From positions 1 through 53,519 of the forward strand of contig NZ_QHKS01000038.1 in assembly GCF_003353175.1 (NCBI RefSeq): a DNA stretch of 53,519 nucleotides. The letters are read 5' to 3'. Made by a program: the position numbers and the translations under genes. Under the pieces are notes generated by a model. The model saw only the letters and a list, made by a program, of their open reading frames with translations. It ran no database searches and was not told where the DNA came from. Positions 25,501 to 32,405 of the stretch are shown piece by piece; position 1 is the first letter of the stretch, and each line of letters begins with the position of its first letter. Origin of the DNA: Paraburkholderia lacunae. Its GTDB lineage: Bacteria > Pseudomonadota > Gammaproteobacteria > Burkholderiales > Burkholderiaceae.

Positions 25501-28261
25501 GCGCCAAAAATATGATCGACAAGCCGATCCGCGCGAGCGCGAGCCGCAGGTCGACCAGCCAGACGCCGAACAGGCTTCGCGCAGTCATTTTCACGTGCGC
25601 GCGTTTCCAGCGCGGCACGAGTGCGCTCAGGGTGGGGAGCAGCACCGGCAACGCGATCGTCGCGACCACGAAGCCCGTCCATACCAGCGATGCCGGCAAC
25701 AGCAAGCTCCAGCCTGCCAGCAGCGCGACGAATGCCGCTGGTGCCGAGAGCGTGCGGCGCAGGTTGTCGAGCATCTTCCAGCGGCCGGTTGGCGGCAACG
25801 CGAGGCCGCGACCGCCACGAAGCCCCGTCAGCCACGGCAGCAGCTGCCAGTCGCCACGCGCCCAACGATGCTGGCGGGCTGCGGAGACGTCATAGCGGGC
25901 CGGAAATTCCTCAACCACTTCGATATCCGAGGCCAACCCGGCCCGCGCGAAAATGCCTTCGAACAGATCGTGACTGAGCATCGTGTTGTCGGGCACCCGT
26001 GCGGCCATCGCGGTCTCGAAAGCATCCACATCGTAGATACCCTTGCCCGCGTACGATCCTTCGTCGAACAGGTCCTGATAGACATCCGATACCGCTGCCA
26101 TGTACGGATCAATCCCGCTCGGGCTTGACGAGACGCGCTGGAACAGCGACCCCTCCGGGCCAATTGGCAACGACGGTGTAACGCGCGGCTGCAGGATGCC
26201 GTAACCCTCGACGATGCGCTGACTGGCATGATCGAAAACAGGCCGATTGAGCGGATGCGCCATCTTGCCGATCAGCCGGCGCGCCGTGTCGCGCGGCAAG
26301 CGTGTGTCCGCATCGAGCGTAATCACATAGCGCACCTGCGGCGGTACGGCTAGCGGCCGTCCATCGATGGAGAGAAAAGATGTATCGGACGCGCCCCGCA
26401 GCAGCCGGTTCAGCTCGTGTAATTTGCCGCGCTTGCGCTCCCAACCCATCCATTGCCCCTCTTCGCCGTTCCACGAGCGCCGCCGATGCAGCAGCAGGAA
26501 GCGTTCGCCTTCTGGAGCCCCCGGATAAAGACGGTTCAGCCGCGCGATCCCTGCTGCCGCAGCCGCAAGCAGCCCTTCGTCATCATCGGCTTGCGCGGTC
26601 GTTGAATCGGTCCAATCGGACAGCAGGACATAGTAGAGCTCCCCGTCGGGGCTCGCGAGGTGATGGATTTCCAGCCGCTCGATCTGCTCCGCCAGTGCGG
26701 CAGGCGTCGTCAGCAGCGTGGGTATGGCCACCACGGTGCGCAGGCTTGCGGGGATGCCGTTGCGCAGCGCGAGACCCGGTAGCACGAGAGCGCCGACATC
26801 CCGCATGACACTGCGATTGACGACCGCCACCGCAGCGTCAATGACGGGCAGCAGCCCGGCGATGGTCAGCCATACCAACCAGCCCGGGCCAGGCACGAAC
26901 CCGGCCAGCAACGCCAGCGCCCCACCCAGCATAAGCGCGGCTAGCAGAAGAATGCGGCCGACGTAGCCGCCAAGGCCGGCACGGCGCGTGAAGCGGCGCA
27001 GCCATACCGAAGGCGGCAGGCGATAGCCGATCGCCCGTTCGAGCGCGCGACGTCCACCCGCCAGCAGGTGATAGCCCGGATCAGTCTCACGGCGGGCAGC
27101 CGCGCTGCCCGCCGTGTCACCGTTCATGGCATCGCTCTTTTTGGCGGCGGCCTCTGCGGCGGCAATGGCACGCCGCGCGATGTCGAGTTCGCTTGCCGGC
27201 GAGCCACGCGCAAGCGCTTCAATGGCGCTGCGGTACAGATTGCGCGTCGAAAAATCCATCTCCGCGAATACGTGATGGGTGCGCAGCACCTCGTCTACCG
27301 GACTGGTGCGCTCGAACAGTTCGGTCCAGTCCACATCCGATATCAAACGCATGCTGGTGATCACATTGCGCACGGTCAGGCTGGCCGCGCCCTGCTGCTG
27401 GTGCACGGCGGACACGATCCGGTCCACGGTGGTGCCCTGTGCTGCGAGGCGCTCGCGCAACCACCTGACTGCGGGCGTGACCTCCGGGTCCTGGTCGTGG
27501 AGCCGCTGAATCAGCTGCACGGCAAAGGTGTCTGGCAAAGCCTCTCGTCCGTAGCGCTCGACGAGCAATGTGTCCGGCTCGGGCGTACGTCCGCCCACGC
27601 CCAGAATGCGGTCGGCCATCGAGTCGGCGTCGAGACGCGCAGTCCGTCCACGGTCGATCTGGTCCGCCAGACGACGCAGATTCTCGATGAGGACAATCCG
27701 CAGCGTGATCGCAACGGCCCATAGTTCACCGATCGTCAGCGGTTGCACCGTCTGGTATGCGTGCACGAACCGGCATAGCAGGTCGGGATCGAAGCGGCTG
27801 TCGGTATGCGCGACGAAGGCCCACGCCAGACCTAACACGCGCGGATAGCCAGCGAACGGTCCCTCGCTGAGCTTGGGCAATTGCCGGTAGTAACTGGGAG
27901 GCAGGTCATCGCGGATTTCACGAATCTGCTCTTCGACCAGATAGTAGTTGTCCAGCAGCCACTCGGCCGCCGGCGTGATCGCTTCTTCGTGTGCGACGGC
28001 AGCCACTATCGCCTGGTAGGCCAGCAACAGGTGGCGCGCGTTGTCCTTCAGTCTCACTGCCAGCGACGGTCCGGCAAACGCTCTGGAAGAGATCTTCTGT
28101 GCGCTTGCGAGGCTGCGTGCATGTTGCGCAAGTCGTTCTTCGCCGAAGAGTTCGTCGCGAACAGGTTCGACGTTGTTCCATGGCGACTGCGAAGCACGGT
28201 CCCGCAGAACTCGCGCAAAAGAAATTTTCAATTGGTTCTTCTTCCAGAGGATGGACAGCAT
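19583..28261 (-). CDS. ndvB: Cyclic beta-1,2-glucan synthase-like giant protein (GT84/glycoamylase/GH94)
   Basis: This inner-membrane protein of about 2,892 residues has the domain order of NdvB/ChvB/Cgs, which build cyclic beta-1,2-glucans in the cytoplasm. There is a cytoplasmic amino-terminal region, then membrane helices from about 437. A GT84 glucosyltransferase follows, with ALDADTRLPRD-type acidic residues near 654 and QHRWARGDW near 799, and more helices at about 850-1000. A glycoamylase-like domain covers about 1050-1450 (LGLPWGISESAYNARD). Two beta-sandwiches and a GH94 phosphorylase domain with GDWNDG near 2570 complete it. The length matches rhizobial Cgs. The ATG at 28261 is uncertain: no clear ribosome site is seen, and an alternative TTG lies at 28312. 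No ndvA-like exporter gene is adjacent. Confidence 0.88.
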   Translation of the reverse strand: MLSILWKKNQLKISFARVLRDRASQSPWNNVEPVRDELFGEERLAQHARSLASAQKISSRAFAGPSLAVRLKDNARHLLLAYQAIVAAVAHEEAITPAAEWLLDNYYLVEEQIREIRDDLPPSYYRQLPKLSEGPFAGYPRVLGLAWAFVAHTDSRFDPDLLCRFVHAYQTVQPLTIGELWAVAITLRIVLIENLRRLADQIDRGRTARLDADSMADRILGVGGRTPEPDTLLVERYGREALPDTFAVQLIQRLHDQDPEVTPAVRWLRERLAAQGTTVDRIVSAVHQQQGAASLTVRNVITSMRLISDVDWTELFERTSPVDEVLRTHHVFAEMDFSTRNLYRSAIEALARGSPASELDIARRAIAAAEAAAKKSDAMNGDTAGSAAARRETDPGYHLLAGGRRALERAIGYRLPPSVWLRRFTRRAGLGGYVGRILLLAALMLGGALALLAGFVPGPGWLVWLTIAGLLPVIDAAVAVVNRSVMRDVGALVLPGLALRNGIPASLRTVVAIPTLLTTPAALAEQIERLEIHHLASPDGELYYVLLSDWTDSTTAQADDDEGLLAAAAAGIARLNRLYPGAPEGERFLLLHRRRSWNGEEGQWMGWERKRGKLHELNRLLRGASDTSFLSIDGRPLAVPPQVRYVITLDADTRLPRDTARRLIGKMAHPLNRPVFDHASQRIVEGYGILQPRVTPSLPIGPEGSLFQRVSSSPSGIDPYMAAVSDVYQDLFDEGSYAGKGIYDVDAFETAMAARVPDNTMLSHDLFEGIFARAGLASDIEVVEEFPARYDVSAARQHRWARGDWQLLPWLTGLRGGRGLALPPTGRWKMLDNLRRTLSAPAAFVALLAGWSLLLPASLVWTGFVVATIALPVLLPTLSALVPRWKRAHVKMTARSLFGVWLVDLRLALARIGLSIIFLAQQTWSMGDAIGRTLFRLFVSHQHLLEWTTAAEAGARARLTLAGTCIRMHGGIVLALFAGIASAAVARAYGSHGAWVAVPFVFAWLASPAVAYWSSLSPRPAGDLAVTPDDAQQLRLHARRTWRYFETFVTADDQMLPPDNFQEDPRPVVAHRTSPTNLGLYLLATVSAREFGWVGMLDTVTRLEATLATMQRLPRYRGHFYNWYDTQDLRPLDPKYVSSVDSGNLAGHLIALGNACRTWAGQPPDADRSVAFAGIRDSLALLCDAVRQCSGDRTRSGMQGEFEQAVAALTVALDGDEPVAPADPSAWSAVALLAATVADIARALVDEIRGGQDEQGGDALFWVDALELAIHSHRRDAECDHDVSRALGERLITLTDTALQMADAMEFRFLLDPVRNLLSIGYAVADGRLDPGSYDLLASEARLASFVAIAKGDIPARHWFRLGRVAMPVAGGAALVSWSGSMFEYLMPSLVMRAPAGSLIARTNGLAVRRQISYGATLGLPWGISESAYNARDLEFTYQYSSFGIPDLGLKRGLGHNAVIAPYATALAAMVTPSAAARNFERLSAAGARGRFGFYEALDYTRARLPEGQQVAIVRAFMAHHQGMSIVSIANALLGGRIRTFFHAEPSVQATELLLQERMPGRVAVAHARVDEDRSAGRMRDIEPAVARRLLSAGDAAPATHLLSNGRYAVMLTAAGSGYSRWNDLAITRWREDATCDDWGSYLYLRDVENGDVWSAAWQPTGVAPDSYAVTFTEDRAEFIRRDGMLTTTLDVMVSAEDDAEVRRVSVANAGSRPRTIEFTSYAEIVLATPAADEAHPAFCKLFVETEYLPELGAILATRRRRAPDEPEIWAAHLSVVEGDALGAIEVETDRARFIGRGRSVRSPASLTDERPMTHSAGVVLDAAFAMRRRLRIAPGETASIAFWTIVADSRAQLLDLVDKHRDGAAFGRASMLCWTQAQVQLRHTGVSLDEAGLFQRMAGYLLYSDPSMRPGSAALTRGSAAAYASGGAGAAPLWAHGVSGDLPILLVRIDDIEHMALVRQLVQAHEYWRMKRLAVDLVILNERASSYVQDLQIALETLVRPGQSRPQAGGAARGNIFVLRTDMMSSEARALFPVAARAVLAARNGRLLDQLRRLASAPTTVTPRIRRLPAAIPAKSASLSAELEFFNGLGGFANDGREYVTVLGPGQCTPMPWVNVIANPVFGFQVSAEGSGYTWASNSREQQLTPWSNDPVSDPTGEAFYVRDEDTGALWGPQASPVRDNSAGAAPYIARHGQGYSRFTHTADEVALELLQFVALDDPIKISRLTIRNLSARTRRLSVTAYVEWVLGASRSAAAPHIVSAIDAATGAMFASNGWNQAYRGNVAFADLAGKQTAWTADRREFIGRNGNLSDPAALATLFESSPLSGKVGAGLDPCAALQTAIALEPGGMAEVVFLLGEAAEPEAARQLISRYRNADLDAALGAVTAFWEGTFGSIQVTTPDRAMDLMLNRWLLYQTLVCRMWARAGFYQASGAYGFRDQLQDAMALAVAHPALTREHLLRAAARQFPEGDVQHWWLPKGGEGVRTRISDDRAWLAYAVAQYVEVTGDGAILDVSLPFLEGPLLAAGEHDAYFVPTVSESTATLFDHCACALEQSLGLFGAHGLPLIGTGDWNDGMNRVGEAGRGESVWLGWFLYATLLAFAPLARARDDGERADRWLARAEALRIALESSGWDGEWYRRGYFDDGHPLGAAANDECSIDSIAQSWSVLSGAAGAERAERAMSALDAKLIRREDGLALLFTPPFDHTPLDPGYVKGYPPGIRENGGQYTHAALWSVLAFAQIGDGDRAADLFALLNPVNRSRTRSGVNRYKVEPYVVAADVYSVPPHVGRGGWTWYTGSAGWMFRAGIEGVLGIRKRGNALSIRPCVPKAWPGFTAVFRYGATRYDIAVRNPHGVNRGVRELVVDGVLLEQGRTELRLMDDGASHSVTVTLG

Positions 28262-28528
28262 GCGGGCGTAAGGGCCCGATGGCGCTACGGGGTAAACGGA
28301 TAGGTGCGTCAACGTCGCTTTTGACAGCCACCGTTCAATGCATACGTCGTAGCGACGTACGTCCCGCCCAATATTTTTTTATCAAATGAACCAGATGTAC
28401 GGCCGATGCCGTCCGGGGCGAGTGTCTACGGTATCGGCACGACAAGGGAACGGCCGCGATGCCGGCGAGGATTCGATGACCAGCGTGCGTGGTCGAAATG
28501 AGCGGTTACCGATTGGCGTAAAGCGCAT

Positions 28529-28744
28529 CTATTTCCCGACCTGGTTCCCAACCACACCGCCGACGGCAGCTCCGCCGACCGTGCCCAAGGCGCTCCCGCC
28601 GGTCAGAACAGCGCCTGCGACGCCCCCGACCCCTGCACCGATCACGGTATCCGTGCCTCGCCGGGACATATCACCACAACCCATCATGCCAATCACGACG
28701 ATCAGGATTGCCGTCTTGATGAAAAATGCGTGCATGGTTCTCAT
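28529..28744 (-). CDS. Glycine-zipper small lipoprotein (OsmB-like)
   Basis: This 71-residue predicted lipoprotein has a short signal sequence with a lipobox VIGMMGCGD (Cys about residue 23). It then has a glycine-zipper two-helix segment, VIGAGVGGVAGAVLTGGSAL and TVGGAAVGGVVGNQVGK. The architecture is that of OsmB and related outer-membrane lipoproteins. An AGGAGA ribosome site selects the ATG at 28744. A further Met three codons in is possible. A likely stress-induced envelope protein. Confidence 0.85.
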   Translation of the reverse strand: MRTMHAFFIKTAILIVVIGMMGCGDMSRRGTDTVIGAGVGGVAGAVLTGGSALGTVGGAAVGGVVGNQVGK

Positions 28745-29258
28745 GTTGATTCTCCTGTTCGCCAATGAGGCGATCCGGCACGGCCGGCCCGATAGCGCCG
28801 CGCGAAGCAGAGCCTTATCGTGTGCCGCAGCCGGTACCATGCTATCTGAAAGGGAAATCAAAATCGGTCCGCCAGCGTACACCGGATCGACTCATGCGAA
28901 GCAGCGCAACTTTCGGGAAGACGCCTGCAGCGCGCTGCGTCAGGTCCCCGTCGATCGATATGAACAATCGCACCCGCTCGCTGATGACGCGGCGAAAATT
29001 ACCTGGTCGACCCGCACCACGATCACACTGCCCCTGCGTCGCGACTGAGTCTGGTAGAAACGGTAGAGCCGACCCAGGAGGCCGGCCCAGCGCGGGGTAC
29101 GGCACCGTACCGACTTCTCTCTCCATCGCGTGCACGATGTCCCCATCCGCCTTGACTTTCCCCGTTTCGATGGGCTCGAGACGATCTGAGCACAGGAATG
29201 GTCATCGTCGATTGCTTACATCAGCGGCGGCTGCCGCCGCTGAGATCGGCCAACCACC
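28745..29258. other. Gap upstream of the OsmB-like gene
   Basis: No gene is supported. Copy 6 of the near-palindrome is at 29098-29115. A CAGCCGGTACCATG sequence at 28828-28841 resembles its left arm in the opposite orientation. Confidence 0.45.
29098..29115 (-). repeat. GTCGGTACGGTGCCGTAC motif, copy 6
   Basis: This is an intact copy on the minus strand with a complete GGTACGG/CCGTACC dyad, 354 bp upstream of the OsmB-like start. Flanks match copy 5. Confidence 0.65.
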
Positions 29259-29561
29259 ATGAATCCGATCACGCTATTTCTTTATGCGGCCTTCGCGCTG
29301 GCGGCTCTGGCCGTTGGAGAACAGGTGAGCCTTTATCTGGCTAATCGGGTCCCCGATACAGGCCGTGCGCCGCCCTGCCCCAGGAACAGCAGATACGCGC
29401 TTGCGGGACGAGATCGGAAGCAAGAGTGCCGAATGCTGCATCATCGTCGAGTCCGTGCAGATTCGGAACATCCTTATTCCGGTCGCGCTGCAGTACGCGA
29501 TAACTCGGCAGGCATGGGCAGGGCGCGAAAAAACAATCGCTCGCAATTCCGTGTTCCGTAA
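29259..29561 (+). CDS. Possible small membrane-anchored protein
   Basis: This is a 100-codon frame. The first 30 residues (MNPITLFLYAAFALAALAVG and on) look like a real signal anchor, but the rest is Arg/Asn-rich and low in protein-like pattern, and there is no ribosome site before the ATG. It could be a short real peptide whose frame was lost after about residue 30, or chance. No family is recognised. Confidence 0.25.
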   Translation: MNPITLFLYAAFALAALAVGEQVSLYLANRVPDTGRAPPCPRNSRYALAGRDRKQECRMLHHRRVRADSEHPYSGRAAVRDNSAGMGRARKNNRSQFRVP

Positions 29562-29978
29562 AAGCCGGAATCGCGATGAAATGTGTTGAAGCGGCGCGGG
29601 TCCATGAACGTCATCCGGATTCGCTTTAGCTGCGCGCGATGCACATCGTCATGAAAAACCAGGGGAACGCACCGGCGCGTCAATCCTGACTCCTGGTTCG
29701 ATGGCTGACCGTTTGAATCCGTCACTGTCTCTGGCGATTCTGCGCCGACCCGGTAGTGCTCGAGCCGTGCTATCGCTCCACCCTGGGTCCTGTATTGGCA
29801 ATGGTGTTGTCGCGGACCATCCCGCCTGGGTTGCTGCGTCACCAACGCCACCTACCCATGCTGACGCGACGGTGCAACGCGTTTTCTGAAAACGCCAGAT
29901 TGAGATTGTAATTTCAAGGAACAGAAGCCGACGGGCGGGTGGCCAGCCGGATATGTCCATCCATAACAGGAGTCAATC
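29562..29978. other. Gap without recognisable gene
   Basis: I see no supported gene, repeat or promoter in about 415 bp, apart from the ribosome site (AGGAG) of the next gene at the right end. Confidence 0.4.
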
Positions 29979-30149
29979 ATGTACCGCAATCAAGTTTTCG
30001 ATCATTTTCAGAAAGACAAGCCAGCGGACCTGCGCATTGCGGAACAAGCGCGGGAAGAACAGCGCAAGCAGGCCGATGCTCGCATCGATTCGGGTGCGAA
30101 GAAATGGCGATTCCCGACCACAGCCGATATGGGGGGAAAGCGTATGTGA
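29979..30149 (+). CDS. Small hydrophilic protein of unknown function
   Basis: This is a 56-residue charged protein, largely helical in character (KPADLRIAEQAREEQRKQAD), with a basic aromatic end KKWRFPTTADMGGKRM. An AGGAG ribosome site 7 bases upstream supports translation. It is too short for most gene finders. No family is recognised, and it faces the leftward cluster of tiny genes that follows. Confidence 0.6.
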   Translation: MYRNQVFDHFQKDKPADLRIAEQAREEQRKQADARIDSGAKKWRFPTTADMGGKRM

Positions 30150-30157
30150 TCGTATCT

Positions 30158-30376
30158 TTACATATGCGACAAGAGCTGCGGGCGTACTGGCCAGCCGTTC
30201 ATCGGCTGGCCAGCCGGCTCGATACTGCTTATGCGGACCTTGACGTCGGGGGGCTCTGCGCCATGACGGAGTGGCGAATGCAACGCTAGCCATGCCTCCC
30301 ACTGGCCAGGAGCCGACTCAAACACCGTGCAATGCCCAACGTAGCCGCTTTCTTCAATAACAGTGCAGTCCGCCAT
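30158..30376 (-). CDS. Small protein of unknown function
   Basis: This 72-residue protein includes DCTVIEESGYVGHCTVFESA and a run ending PPDVKVRISSIEPAGQP, which has beta-rich character. A GGAGA ribosome site 6 bases before the ATG at 30376 sets the start. It is the last of six leftward tiny genes (30158-31699) with gaps of 39-66 bp between most of them. No family is recognised. Confidence 0.6.
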   Translation of the reverse strand: MADCTVIEESGYVGHCTVFESAPGQWEAWLALHSPLRHGAEPPDVKVRISSIEPAGQPMNGWPVRPQLLSHM

Positions 30377-30441
30377 AGCATTCTCCGTCGTCAGAGACGT
30401 CGTCCCCGGAGGGTGGAAGGTCGGAGCGTATCGTGAGCGAC

Positions 30442-30639
30442 TCAAGCGTTCAGGTTACGCACATACTCCCGACCGCGCGCAGAGATCTGCCATCCGCCGT
30501 TCGGCACCTCTTCGATAAAGTCGCGCTGCCTGAGTTCGCTCTCGATGTCCCACTCCAACATGAGCGGCCGCTTGCCGGGAGAACGACTATCGAGTTCGCG
30601 CAGCGCTTCAATCGCCTTGGGACTGAGTTCGTCTGCCAT
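30442..30639 (-). CDS. Small winged-helix-like protein of unknown function
   Basis: This is a 65-residue protein. PKAIEALRELDSRSPG, then LEWDIESELRQRDFIEEVPNGGWQISARGREYV suggests a helix-helix-strand arrangement like a small winged helix, where the ending xxGWxISxxGREYV mimics a wing and helix. An AAGGAG ribosome site places the ATG at 30639. It is part of the leftward tiny-gene cluster. DNA binding is only a guess. Confidence 0.65.
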   Translation of the reverse strand: MADELSPKAIEALRELDSRSPGKRPLMLEWDIESELRQRDFIEEVPNGGWQISARGREYVRNLNA

Positions 30640-30705
30640 GACTGTCTCCTTCATCGATTCCGACGCTTCGGAGGTTGCCGAAGCTCGGGGGGACACTCCA
30701 TGAAA

Positions 30706-30951
30706 CTACTTCAAATTGTATTGCTTGCGCAGTTCATTGATGATCTCCTCAGCCGCCGACATGACGATTTCCTTCGCATCTGGATCTTTGCTGTCGCCAT
30801 ACAGTTCATTGATGTTCCAGTTGCATCCCTCCGAGTCTTCAGCGTGCTCCTCGATGCCCGTGGGACTCCACCCGATCGTGTCTGCGTTGGCTTCGAGTGC
30901 TTTTGTCGCGATCTCAATCAGCTCATGCTCAGTCTTAAGCTCACGCGGCAT
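30706..30951 (-). CDS. Small acidic protein of unknown function
   Basis: This is an 81-residue acidic protein, with LIEIATKALEANADTIGWSP, an acidic middle containing EDSEGCNWNINELYG, and a helical end AAEEIINELRKQYNLK. A start four codons earlier (30963) is also possible, but the GGGG sequence before the inner ATG favours 30951. It is third from the end in the leftward cluster. No family is recognised. Confidence 0.65.
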   Translation of the reverse strand: MPRELKTEHELIEIATKALEANADTIGWSPTGIEEHAEDSEGCNWNINELYGDSKDPDAKEIVMSAAEEIINELRKQYNLK

Positions 30952-30993
30952 GTCAGTCCCCATCGCTATATGCGCGGAACGGCCGCGCTCGGT

Positions 30994-31212
30994 TCAGTCC
31001 CAGTTTTCGTCACACCACTCGATGGCCCATGCCTTCGCACAGGAAATCGCGTCGTCCTCATCAACGAACGAATCGATGTCGCCCGAGTCATGCGTTTCGC
31101 TGCGCTCATCGCCCGTCGGCGCCCGCATAATTCTGGCCCGCGCGAAGTAATGACCGTCTTCAGTGCGCCGAGCCCGGCAATCGATTTGAAACGCCTTGTA
31201 GTCGAACTGCAT
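30994..31212 (-). CDS. Small protein, paralogue of the following gene (YKA...ETHDSG...DEN family)
   Basis: This 72-residue protein begins MQFDYKAFQIDCRARR and ends AISCAKAWAIEWCDENWD, with ETHDSGDIDSF in the middle. The adjacent frame at 31252-31524 has the same plan (YKALTLDA, ETHESG, AHQWAIDWIDENRD), so the two are tandem duplicates. A GGGAGA ribosome site fixes the ATG at 31212. No known family comes to mind. It looks like a compact alpha/beta domain with an acidic patch. Confidence 0.7.
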   Translation of the reverse strand: MQFDYKAFQIDCRARRTEDGHYFARARIMRAPTGDERSETHDSGDIDSFVDEDDAISCAKAWAIEWCDENWD

Positions 31213-31251
31213 GGAAGTCTCCCGCTGCTTCGAGGAAGCGGCATATGGGCA

Positions 31252-31524
31252 TCAATCCCGGTTCTCGTCGATCCAGTCGATCGCCCACTGGTGCGCGAAG
31301 GCGATTGCTTCGGCATCAATGGCGAACTGGCCGCGGCTACCGGATTCGTGCGTCTCGCCTACATCCCTGCCCCCGCTGGGCAGTGAATAATCCGCGCCCG
31401 AGCGAAGAACCGTCCGAGCGAAAAGATCCGGCGTTGCATCAAGGGTCAACGCTTTGTACGCAAGTGCATAACGGTCATTTTTCCGGTCGTTCGCCAATAA
31501 CCCATTCGTTCGGCGGATCTCCAT
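31252..31524 (-). CDS. Tandem paralogue of 30994-31212, probable one-base deletion near its start
   Basis: The open frame is 90 codons, but only from YKALTLDATPDL onward does it resemble its neighbour. The expected start would be the ATG at 31467-31469. There ATGCACTTGCG is followed directly by TACAAAGCG, where the paralogue has ATGCAGTTCGAC then TACAAGGCG. One base is missing, so the conserved start is out of frame. Either the gene is frameshifted, or it now begins at the distant ATG at 31524 inside the preceding gene (no ribosome site there). The remainder, with ETHESGSRGQFAIDAEAIA, is well kept. Confidence 0.5.
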   Translation of the reverse strand: MEIRRTNGLLANDRKNDRYALAYKALTLDATPDLFARTVLRSGADYSLPSGGRDVGETHESGSRGQFAIDAEAIAFAHQWAIDWIDENRD

Positions 31525-31699
31525 TCGCCGTGTTTTGGTACATCCAGTTTCCGCAGACCGTGCAGTTCCAGTTGTTGCTGACCTTAGTCATCTTGCCAGG
31601 CGGACCGAATGCACTGGCACCTGAAGCGGCGAGGTCACCGTGAGGCGGCACGCTGGATGGCTTTCCAACCAGTCCGAGGCAAGCATCGCAAGGCTGCAT
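31475..31699 (-). CDS. Small zinc-ribbon-like protein
   Basis: This is a 74-residue protein with two CxxC pairs: CDACLGLVGKP near the start and NWNCTVCGNWMYQNT towards the end. Together they suggest a zinc ribbon. A GGAGA ribosome site 7 bases before the ATG at 31699 supports this start rather than the longer frame to 31801. It is the first gene of the leftward tiny-gene cluster, and its stop overlaps an ATGA at the following gene. The function is unknown. Confidence 0.6.
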   Translation of the reverse strand: MQPCDACLGLVGKPSSVPPHGDLAASGASAFGPPGKMTKVSNNWNCTVCGNWMYQNTANGDPPNEWVIGERPEK

Positions 31700-31845
31700 A
31701 TATGTCTCCAACGAGTTGTTTCGAGAAATCGCAGCATGAGCCTCTTCGAACGAAATAGACCGCTCCTGATAGTTGCGCGATCGCCTCAGGCTGCGAAGCA
31801 TGGCGTCTGTACGGACTGGCTGCGGAGCTCTTCACGGACAACGCG

Positions 31846-32118
31846 GTGACAACGCAAGCAGTACTTTTTGCGGTGCTCGTTCTGTTGGCCATCGTTGTTC
31901 AGGTCATTGTCGCTCTTGTTTTTCTTTTGGCTCAATCGCGAATGACCGAAGCAGCAAATCGAATTGTGGCATCGATCCGATCATTTCGCCTCCCCACTCT
32001 GTGCATGATTTCGTTCACGACGCCATCCGTGGCTCGAGCAAAAAAGTTCAGCTCGCCCCAATCCCTGTACGGTAGCGTGCAGACATGCCAGTCCGGCCGG
32101 CACATACTTGATCCGTGA
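31846..32118 (+). CDS. Possible small single-pass membrane protein
   Basis: This frame starts with GTG at 31846 and has 90 codons. Residues 4-30 (VLFAVLVLLAIVVQVIVALV) form a good membrane helix, followed by a plausible helix to about residue 46. The remainder is unlike protein and includes a copy of the GTACGGTAG motif, so the true gene may be shorter or broken. No clear ribosome site is seen. Confidence 0.35.
   Translation: MTTQAVLFAVLVLLAIVVQVIVALVFLLAQSRMTEAANRIVASIRSFRLPTLCMISFTTPSVARAKKFSSPQSLYGSVQTCQSGRHILDP
32065..32077 (-). promoter_or_regulatory. CGCTACCGTACAG motif
   Basis: This is the core of the element seen at 15547, 15785 and 16182, here on the minus strand. No -10 box is apparent at the expected distance, so it may be a relic or a binding site only. 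Confidence 0.3.
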
Positions 32119-32145
32119 CGCCGAATCACCTCTGCAAGGATCCTG

Positions 32146-32382
32146 ATGTCGCGCGACCAATTCGAAAAAGACCTGACGCACCTCGAACAGGTCATTCCGT
32201 TACTTGTGCACGGAAATCCGTTCGCACTATCGTACTGGCGGCGCCGTGTTACGTCACTATTGACGCATCAGGATCTGCTTCCTGATGGAACGAGGCGCGT
32301 GACCCGACTGCTTAAGGTATTCGATGAAATCGAGCGCACGTCGATACCAGGCAAGGCCACCGCCCGGTGGTCAGCGAGATGA
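32146..32382 (+). CDS. Small helical protein of unknown function
   Basis: This 78-residue protein includes SRDQFEKDLTHLEQVIPLLV and LPDGTRRVTRLLKVFDEIER, all predicted helical. An AAGGA sequence 7 bases upstream serves as the ribosome site. No family is recognised. It runs toward the decayed Crp/Fnr copy on the other strand. Confidence 0.5.
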   Translation: MSRDQFEKDLTHLEQVIPLLVHGNPFALSYWRRRVTSLLTHQDLLPDGTRRVTRLLKVFDEIERTSIPGKATARWSAR

Positions 32383-32405
32383 CCCGCGGCGCTTTTACGT
32401 CTCGG

